Source: Gammaproteobacteria bacterium
Lineage (GTDB): Bacteria; Pseudomonadota; Gammaproteobacteria; SZUA-21
DNA: 6,690 nt
Reading direction: 5' to 3'
NCBI GenBank assembly: GCA_027021095.1
Contig: JALUUZ010000529.1
Coordinates: 1 to 6,690, forward strand
Shown piece by piece: positions 1-6,690 of the stretch. Each line of letters starts with the position of its first letter. Within the stretch, counting starts at the first letter, position 1. The notes beneath the pieces are model-generated. The model made no database searches. It saw only the letters and a list, made by a program, of their open reading frames with translations, and was not told the DNA's origin. The position numbers and the translations under genes were made by a program.

Positions 1-93
1 GCAAGGAAATATCGTGTGTAGAAGAATCACCACGCGATACTATTTGATTTGCCTTGCCGTGAATCTATGCAAGACATCCCGCCCCTTCATGAC

Positions 94-110
94 GGTGTGC
101 GAAGCACACC
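94..110. repeat. Perfect 7-bp inverted repeat with 3-base loop
   Basis: GGTGTGC (94-100), loop GAA, GCACACC (104-110). The arms are perfect. It has the same architecture (7-bp arms, 3-base loop, outer GGTG/CACC) as the hairpin at 150-166, so the two may be members of one repeat family or a degenerate pair. No T-tract follows on either strand, so it is not a good intrinsic terminator. It lacks a flanking GTAG or CTAC tetranucleotide. Confidence 0.55.
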
Positions 111-145
111 AAAGGATTTACAACAAATAAATGTGATGCTCCAAA

Positions 146-166
146 GTAGGGTGCGTTGTACGCACC
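146..166 (+). repeat. REP-like element: GTAG followed by perfect hairpin
   Basis: A GTAG tetranucleotide (146-149) sits directly at the foot of a perfect hairpin: GGTGCGT (150-156), loop TGT, ACGCACC (160-166). GTAG/GGAG plus a short imperfect or perfect hairpin is the known layout of repetitive extragenic palindromes recognised by REP-associated TnpA-like (RAYT) transposases. The extragenic location fits. Only one clear copy is in this window, so that it is repeated genome-wide is inferred from form alone. Alternatively it could be a transcript-end hairpin, though no T-tract follows. Confidence 0.45.
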
Positions 167-198
167 ACCTGCCATGCGCACGAATCACCGTGGCAGGT
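167..198. repeat. Perfect 8-bp inverted repeat with 16-base loop
   Basis: ACCTGCCA (167-174) and TGGCAGGT (191-198) are perfect reverse complements around a 16-base spacer. The element abuts the REP-like hairpin with no gap, making a tight tandem of two hairpins. It may be part of a composite repeat, or an operator-like site. Its function is unknown. Confidence 0.5.
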
Positions 199-295
199 AG
201 TGACCATGACATCCCGTTAGTACAAAATATATCCAACCTGATCAGCCGGATTGATGCCGGCAAAAGTGCTTGTGGCAGCTGACTGCCTGCCTGGA

Positions 296-324
296 TTGAG
301 TAAATGACGATATTCTGGTATTTT
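296..324 (+). promoter_or_regulatory. Putative sigma70 promoter for pyrG
   Basis: A -35-like TTGAGT (296-301; 4 of 6 consensus) is separated by exactly 17 bases from a -10-like TATTTT (319-324; 4 of 6). The -10 is preceded by TGG (316-318), giving the TGn extended -10 feature. Transcription would start near 331, leaving a leader of about 50 bases before pyrG. This is a by-eye match without experimental support, but spacing, extended -10 and placement agree. Confidence 0.45.
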
Positions 325-336
325 ACACTCCCAGCC

Positions 337-359
337 GTAGCCAATAGGCTACACTAGCC
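337..359 (+). promoter_or_regulatory. Overlapping mutually exclusive hairpins in pyrG leader
   Basis: GTAGCC (337-342), AATA, GGCTAC (347-352) is a perfect 6-bp hairpin. The same GGCTA (347-351) can instead pair with a second TAGCC at 355-359 across the loop CAC. The two pairings cannot coexist. The element lies just after the predicted transcription start and about 25 bases before the pyrG start codon, which itself has no strong Shine-Dalgarno sequence. It could be a leader switch or a DNA operator with three half-sites. No T-tract follows, so simple termination is unlikely. Function is inferred only. Confidence 0.35.
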
Positions 360-382
360 ATAAACCTCTTTGCAGACAGAAA

Positions 383-2032
383 ATGACCCGTTTTATCTTT
401 ATTACTGGTGGTGTGGTCTCCTCGTTGGGAAAAGGCATCGCTTCGGCTTCGCTCGGCGCCATTCTCGAGGCCCGGGGCCTGAATGTGACCATGCTCAAGC
501 TGGATCCTTATATCAACGTCGATCCCGGCACCATGAGCCCGTTTCAGCATGGTGAAGTGTTCGTTACCGCCGATGGCGCGGAGACGGATCTCGACCTGGG
601 CCACTACGAGCGTTTCGTTCGTACCCCGATGACGAAGCGCAATAACTTCACCACCGGGCAAATCTATGAAAACGTGATTCGCAAGGAGCGGCGCGGCGAG
701 TATCTCGGCAAAACGGTGCAGGTGATTCCGCATGTGACCGACGAAATCAAGCGTTGTATTCTCGAAGGCGCCGGGGATGCAGAGATTGCAATGGTCGAGA
801 TCGGTGGTACCGTCGGGGACATCGAGTCGCTGCCGTTCATGGAAGCGATCCGGCAGATGGGACTGGAACTCAGCCGTGACCGCGTTCTGTATATTCATTT
901 GACTTTATTGCCTTATGTGCCGACTTCGGGCGAAGTCAAAACCAAGCCGACGCAGCATTCGGTCAAGGAGCTGCGCTCGATCGGTATTCAGCCGGACATC
1001 ATCCTGTGCCGTGCAGACCGGCGCATTCCCGAGGAGGAAAAACGCAAGATCTCGATGTTTACCAATGTCGAACCCAATGCGGTGATCTCGGTGATGGACG
1101 TGGAAAATATCTATACCATTCCGCTGCTGTTGCATGAACAGAAGCTGGACAGTATCGTCGTCAACAAGCTCAGCCTGAATGTCAACGAGGCGGATCTGAG
1201 TGAATGGCAGCAGGTCGCCGATGCGATCGAGCGCCAGGAACACCATGTCAGGATCGCGATGGTCGGCAAGTATGTCAATCTGACCGAGTCTTACAAGTCC
1301 TTGAACGAAGCGTTGGCGCATGCCGGTTTCAAGACCGCGACGGCGGTCGAGATCGTCTATATCGATTCGGAGAAAATCGAGTCGGAGGGGACCGGCTGTC
1401 TGCAGGGGATGGATGCCATCCTGGTGCCGGGCGGTTTCGGCCAGCGCGGGATCGAAGGCAAGATCCAGGCAGCGGCCTATGCGCGCGAACAGGGTATTCC
1501 CTATCTTGGTATCTGCCTCGGCATGCAGGTGGCAGTGATCGACTATGCACGCCATGTCGCCGGCCTCGAAGGGGCGCACAGTACCGAGTTCGAACCGGAC
1601 ACGCCCAACCCGGTGATCGCGCTGATTACCGAGTGGACCGACGCCAGCGGCCAGGTCGAGCATCGCAGCCAGGACTCGGATCTTGGTGGCACCATGCGGC
1701 TCGGCGGCCAGGAGTGCTGCTTGAAGACAGATTCGCTCAGCAGAAAGATCTATGGTGCCGATAAGATCATCGAGCGTCACCGGCATCGTTATGAATTCAA
1801 CAATGGTTACCGCCAACGGCTGGAGCAGGCGGGACTGGTGATTTCGGGATATTCGGCCGATAAGAACCTGGTCGAGATGATCGAGATTCCGTCACATCCG
1901 TGGTTTGTCGCCTGCCAGTTTCATCCGGAGTTCACTTCCACGCCGAGAGACGGCCATCCATTGTTTACCAGTTATATCCAGGCGGCGGTCGCCCGCCACG
2001 AGGCGACGAAGAATGAGGCGGTGCGTGTATGA
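383..2032 (+). CDS. pyrG: CTP synthase
   Basis: Converts UTP to CTP using ATP and glutamine-derived ammonia, the last step of pyrimidine nucleotide synthesis, in the cytoplasm. The 549 residues match the family's usual 545 or so. The N-terminal amidoligase domain (about 1-267) opens with the P-loop-like GGVVSSLGKG (9-18), and has DLDLGHYERF around Asp71 and EIGGTVGDIES around Glu139, the expected Mg-ATP ligands. The C-terminal class I glutamine amidotransferase domain (about 287-540) has the nucleophile Cys378 in GICLGMQ and the partners His514 and Glu516 in CQFHPEF, so the triad is complete. The start is fixed by the conserved MTRFIFITGG beginning. The Shine-Dalgarno is poor, so initiation may be weak or leader-dependent. 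Its stop overlaps the kdsA start as ATGA, suggesting translational coupling. CTP made here is used by IspD downstream and for KDO activation. Confidence 0.98.
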   Translation: MTRFIFITGGVVSSLGKGIASASLGAILEARGLNVTMLKLDPYINVDPGTMSPFQHGEVFVTADGAETDLDLGHYERFVRTPMTKRNNFTTGQIYENVIRKERRGEYLGKTVQVIPHVTDEIKRCILEGAGDAEIAMVEIGGTVGDIESLPFMEAIRQMGLELSRDRVLYIHLTLLPYVPTSGEVKTKPTQHSVKELRSIGIQPDIILCRADRRIPEEEKRKISMFTNVEPNAVISVMDVENIYTIPLLLHEQKLDSIVVNKLSLNVNEADLSEWQQVADAIERQEHHVRIAMVGKYVNLTESYKSLNEALAHAGFKTATAVEIVYIDSEKIESEGTGCLQGMDAILVPGGFGQRGIEGKIQAAAYAREQGIPYLGICLGMQVAVIDYARHVAGLEGAHSTEFEPDTPNPVIALITEWTDASGQVEHRSQDSDLGGTMRLGGQECCLKTDSLSRKIYGADKIIERHRHRYEFNNGYRQRLEQAGLVISGYSADKNLVEMIEIPSHPWFVACQFHPEFTSTPRDGHPLFTSYIQAAVARHEATKNEAVRV

Positions 2033-2862
2033 AGTTATTGAATTTCGAGGCAGGACTGGAGCACCCGCTGTTTGTCATCGCCGGCCCGTGTGTCATTGAG
2101 AGCGAAACCCTGGCACAGCAGACCGCCGGGCGTTTGCAGGAGATCAGTGCGGCATTGGACATGCCGTTTATCTACAAGTCTTCGTTCGACAAGGCCAATC
2201 GTTCGTCGACCAAGAGTTTTCGCGGCCTGGGAATGGAGAAGGGGCTGCAGATTCTCGAGTCGGTCAAAAAAGAGATCGGTGTGCCGGTTCTCACCGATGT
2301 GCATGAAGACACCCCGCTGGACGAGGTGGCGTCGGTCGTCGATGTGTTGCAGACACCGGCGTTTTTGTGCCGGCAGACCAATTTTATCCAGAACGTGGCG
2401 CGCCAGGGGCTTCCGGTCAATATCAAGAAAGGCCAGTTCCTGGCGCCGTGGGATATGAAGCATGTCGTCGACAAGGCAGTCGAGGCCGGGAACCGGCAGA
2501 TCATGGTTTGTGAACGTGGTGTGTCGTTCGGTTATAATAACCTGGTGTCCGATATGCGGGCCTTGGTGGCGATGCGTGACACGGGCTGTCCGGTCGTGTT
2601 CGATGCCACCCACTCGGTGCAGCTTCCTGGAGGCCAGGGGAGCAGTTCCGGGGGGCAGCGTGAATACGTGCCGGTACTCGCCAGGGCGGCCGTGGCTGCC
2701 GGTGTGGCCGGGGTTTTCATGGAGACGCATCCTGACCCGGACAAGGCACTCAGTGATGGTCCTAATGCCTGGCCGCTGCACCGCATGCAGGAACTGCTCG
2801 AGACGCTCAAACAGCTGGATGCCACGGTCAAACGCAGCCCGTTTCTTGAAGCAAGTCTGTAG
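2029..2862 (+). CDS. kdsA: KDO-8-phosphate synthase (3-deoxy-D-manno-octulosonate 8-phosphate synthase), metal-dependent type
   Basis: Condenses phosphoenolpyruvate with arabinose 5-phosphate to make KDO 8-phosphate, the first committed step to the KDO of LPS inner core; cytoplasmic TIM-barrel enzyme. The 277 residues include KSSFDKANRSS (about 50-60), the family's substrate-binding segment, and the loop SSSGGQREY. Key point: residues Cys21 (AGPCVIES), His195 (DATHSVQ), Glu232 (METHPDP) and Asp243 match the four metal ligands known in the Aquifex aeolicus enzyme (Cys11, His185, Glu222, Asp233) with a constant offset of ten. E. coli KdsA is metal-independent and has Asn in place of this Cys. 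The start overlaps the pyrG stop by four bases; GAGG at 2015-2018 is a suitable ribosome binding site. Neighbouring eno makes its substrate PEP. DAHP synthase is a relative, but the KANRSS motif and length point to KdsA. Confidence 0.97.
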   Translation: MKLLNFEAGLEHPLFVIAGPCVIESETLAQQTAGRLQEISAALDMPFIYKSSFDKANRSSTKSFRGLGMEKGLQILESVKKEIGVPVLTDVHEDTPLDEVASVVDVLQTPAFLCRQTNFIQNVARQGLPVNIKKGQFLAPWDMKHVVDKAVEAGNRQIMVCERGVSFGYNNLVSDMRALVAMRDTGCPVVFDATHSVQLPGGQGSSSGGQREYVPVLARAAVAAGVAGVFMETHPDPDKALSDGPNAWPLHRMQELLETLKQLDATVKRSPFLEASL

Positions 2863-5800
2863 CTGGCTCATTGAATTCAATTGGCGGTGGGTTGATACCA
2901 TCAACATGGAGCGTCGTATGCGCTCAAGAAAAACAATTTGTTCGGAGAATACATGACACGAATAGTAGACATCAAGGCGCGGGAGATCATCGATTCCCGC
3001 GGAAATCCAACGGTCGAAGCAGAGGTGGTGCTTGAATCCGGCGCGCGCGGGCGTGCGGCGGTACCGTCCGGCGCGTCGACCGGGCAGAACGAGGCACTGG
3101 AACTGCGTGACGGTGACCCCGGGCGGTTTGGTGGTAAAGGGGTACTGACTGCAGTCGGGCATGTCAATACCGAAATCAAAAACGCATTGCTTGGCCAGGA
3201 CGCCGCGCAGCAGGCGGAGGTCGACAGGATGATGTGCGAACTCGACGGCACGGACAACAAAAAGCACCTTGGTGCCAACGCCATTCTTGCGGTTTCACTG
3301 GCCTGCGCGCACGCGACCGCGCAGCATCGTGGACTGCCACTGTTTCAGTCGCTCGTCGCACAGCAGCGCTATACACTGCCGGTACCGATGATGAATATCA
3401 TCAACGGGGGTGAGCATGCCGACAACAATGTCGACGTGCAGGAGTTTATGATCCTGCCGGTCGGTGCGCCCAGCATTGCTGAGGCGATCCGCTACGGGAC
3501 CGAGGTGTTTCATCAACTGGCCAAGGTGCTGGCGGCAAAGGGAATGAGTACAGCCGTTGGTGATGAAGGCGGGTTTGCGCCGGATTTGAAGTCGAACCAG
3601 GAAGCGATCGAGGTCATCTTGCAGGCTATCGAAAACGCCGGTTACACACCCGGTGAGGAGATCTGCCTGGGCCTGGATATTGCAAGTTCGGAGTTCTACC
3701 AGGCAGGGGAATACTTGCTGAAATCCGAAGAGAAAAAGTACAGTTCGGAGGGTTTTGTTGAATTCCTGGCGGCCTGGAAGGAAAAGTATCCGCAGATCAT
3801 TACCATCGAGGATGGCCTCGCGGAGGATGACTGGAAGGGTTGGGAGTTGCTGACCCGAACACTCGGTCAGACGACCCAGTTGGTGGGTGATGACTTGTTC
3901 GTGACCAATACCAGTATCTTTAAGAAGGGAATTGACCTGGGTGTCGCCAATTCGATTCTGATCAAGTTCAACCAGATCGGGACGCTGACCGAGACGCTGG
4001 AGGCGATCGCCATGGCTGCCGACGCGGGTTATTCGGCCGTGGTTTCGCACCGCTCCGGCGAGACAGAGGATACCACGATCGCCGACCTGGCAGTGGCGAC
4101 CACCGCGACCCAGATCAAAACCGGGTCACTGTCGCGTTCAGACCGGGTCGCGAAGTACAACCAGTTGATCCGTATCGAGGAATTTCTTGGTGACAAGGCC
4201 AGTTATGCGGGCCGGGCGGCGTTCAGACAATGATGGGCCAAGTCCCGGAGTATTAATTCAGCGCGGAGTGCGCCATACTTGACACAGGGCCCGGTGGAAA
4301 TCAGACGATGACTTTACGTTTGCTCGTAGCAGGACTACTGTTTGTTTTTATCGCACTGCAATACCAGTTGTGGTTTGGCGGTGGTGGTCTTACCGACCTG
4401 ATCGGGCTGCAGCGGCGTGTCGCCAAGCAGGCAGAACACAACCGCAAGCTGTCAGAGCGTAATCTTGCACTCCGTGCCGAAGTGATCGATCTCAAAAAGG
4501 GTTTTGAAGCGATCGAGGAGCGCGGCCGTGCCGACCTGGGGCTGGTCAAGCCTGGCGAAACCTTTTTCCAGGTCATCGATACCAAAAAGAAGTAAATGAG
4601 CAGCCGTGAGCAAGCCCAGGACGCGTGGGTGGTGATTCCTGCCGCCGGTGCCGGCCGGCGCCTGGGTTCGGCGATTCCCAAACAATACCTTTCCGTTGCC
4701 GGCAAGGCACTCCTTGCACATACGCTCGCGGTATTCGACCGGATCGAGCGCGTGCGTGGGATCGTGGTCGTGATTTCGGCACAGGATGAGTACTGGCCGC
4801 AGCTTGGCTGGCAGGGGCACAAGCCGGTGTACACCGTAACCGGCGGCAAGGAGCGCTGTCATTCGGTCGACAATGCACTGCGTTCTCTGCGCCAGTCAGC
4901 ACGGGACGACGACTGGGTACTGGTGCATGATGCAGCGCGGCCCTGTCTGACCCGGCAGGACGTAGACAACATGTTCACAGTGCTTGACGGGCATGCGGTC
5001 GGCGGCCTGCTGGCCGCCCCGGTGACCGATACGCTGAAACAGGCCGATGCACAGGGTGAGTGTGTCGCGACGATCGAACGCGCAGACAAGTGGCGTGCGC
5101 TGACCCCGCAGATGTTTCGTTATGCGGTGTTACAGGATGCGCTGCGCCAGGCGATCGAGCAGGGTGCATTGGTGACAGACGATGCCGAGGCTGTGGAACG
5201 GGCCGGGCACAGGGTCAGGCTGGTCCCCGGGCGCGCTGATAACATCAAGGTCACCAGCCAGGAGGATCTGTTACTGGCGGAATGTTTTTTACACGCCCGC
5301 GCGGCAAGTGCTACGGATGAAAGACTGACATGAGAATCGGCCACGGTTTCGATGTGCATGCGTTTCAGCAAGGTGACGGGATCATGCTTGGCGGGGTGCG
5401 GATTCCGTTCGAGTATGGGTTTGCTGCGCATTCGGATGGGGACGTGGTGATTCATGCGCTGTGTGATGCGTTGCTGGGGGCGGCAGGCCTGGGTGACATA
5501 GGCCGGCATTTCCCGGACACCGATGCGCAGTACCGGGATATCGACAGCCGGATCCTGTTGCGCAGGGTGCTGGTGCTGCTGAAACAACAGCAACTGAGCG
5601 TCGCCAATGTCGACATTACGATAATTGCCCAGGCCCCGAGACTGGCCCCCTACCTCGGCACGATGCAGGAAAAGCTCAGCCATGATCTCGACATTGCACC
5701 GGCGCAACTCAACCTCAAGGCGACTACCACGGAGTGGCTTGGGTTTACCGGGCGCAAGGAAGGGATAGCGGTTCACGCGGTATGCTTATTGCATTGAGTC

Positions 5801-6690
5801 TTTTATCGAAATTTTCGTTTTATTTCCCAATCAGCACGTGGAATTGAAAGACAGAGGGTACTATGGCATACAGCGGGATTCGGGTCAGGGTCAGACTTTT
5901 TTCGGTGGTTTTGTTTGCGAGCCTGGCGGTGCTTGCACTGGGCTTGTTTATCTGGACTGACGAGGAGGTTAAAAACGGCGCCGACTACCTGGTGGTCGCC
6001 AGTGTGGCGGCGGCGCTGATTTTTCTCTACGGCAGTTACGTTCACCAGTCGTTGCTTGCCTCGATAAGGCTGTTGAAGCGCCACATCGATGAAGCGGTGA
6101 CGACTTCGAATCTGAAACACCGTTATGTGGTGCGCAGCAATGATGACGTCGGCATGACCGGTGAGGCGTTCAACAAGCTGATCGGCCGGTTCGACGAGAT
6201 GATCGAAAAACTGTCCGGTGTTTCCGGCAGGTTGTCGGTCGTGTCTGCGGAGATGACTGATGCGAGCCACAAGACACGCAGCGATATTCAGCGTCAGCTG
6301 AGCGAGACCGAACAGGCTGCCACGGCGATGAACGAGATGACGTCCACGGTACAGGAGGTCGCACGTAATGCGATGCAGGCCTCGGAGGCGGCCAAGGAGG
6401 CGGACAGGGAAGCCGGTCAGGGTAACCGGGTCGTCAAGGAAGTGATTGCAGCGATCAACGGTCTGGCCAAGGAGGTGCAGGCTACCGCGGACATGATCAG
6501 CGAGGTTGAAAAAGAGACCGACAATATCGGTTCTGTACTGGATGTGATCAGGGGCATTGCCGAACAGACCAATCTGCTGGCACTGAATGCGGCGATCGAG
6601 GCGGCCCGTGCCGGTGAACAGGGCCGTGGGTTTGCAGTCGTCGCCGACGAGGTGCGTACGCTGGCCAGCCGGACACAGCATTCGACACAG

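Larger units (their letters stand above)
1..382. other. Noncoding region upstream of pyrG
   Basis: I see no credible gene in these 382 bases. The open frames that cross it are short, match no family I recognise, and run through inverted repeats. It holds an imperfect 9-bp inverted repeat (10-18 with 31-39, one G-U pair if transcribed, 12-base loop) followed by a modestly T-rich stretch, which might be the end of an upstream transcript but is weak. It also holds the hairpin cluster at 94-198, a 9-base direct repeat GACATCCCG (73-81 and 208-216), a small GCCGG/CCGGC inverted repeat (245-261), and the putative pyrG promoter and leader. Whatever gene lies upstream is outside the window. Confidence 0.7.

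Overview
The window is a conserved housekeeping block from a Gram-negative bacterium, most likely a gammaproteobacterium. The gene order pyrG-kdsA-eno-ftsB-ispD-ispF, all on the + strand, is close to the order I recall for Pseudomonas-like gammaproteobacteria. KdsA (a KDO enzyme) implies an LPS-bearing outer membrane, and IspD/IspF imply the MEP isoprenoid pathway. The sequence alone does not give me a genus.

Layout: positions 1-382 hold no convincing gene. This stretch carries a cluster of small perfect inverted repeats, one with the GTAG-plus-hairpin layout of a REP element, then a plausible sigma70 promoter (296-324) and a short leader with two overlapping hairpins. Next come pyrG (CTP synthase, 383-2032) and kdsA (KDO-8-phosphate synthase, 2029-2862), overlapping by ATGA. 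A 90-base gap rich in short palindromes precedes eno (enolase, 2953-4233). A 74-base gap leads to ftsB (divisome protein, 4308-4595), ispD (4596-5333, abutting ftsB) and ispF (5330-5797, ATGA overlap with ispD). After a 65-base gap a methyl-accepting chemotaxis protein begins at 5863 and runs off the end of the window.

The genes fit together metabolically. PyrG makes CTP, which IspD consumes directly and which activates KDO downstream of KdsA. Enolase makes phosphoenolpyruvate, which is a substrate of KdsA. FtsB, KdsA and the isoprenoid enzymes (via undecaprenyl phosphate) all serve envelope growth and division.

I found no undescribed multi-gene system here. The points most worth a second look are: KdsA has the full metal-ligand set of the metal-dependent (Aquifex-type) class rather than the E. 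coli type; the chemoreceptor has two membrane segments but almost no loop between them, so no extracytoplasmic sensor domain; there is a REP-like hairpin cluster upstream of pyrG; and the pyrG leader has mutually exclusive hairpins.
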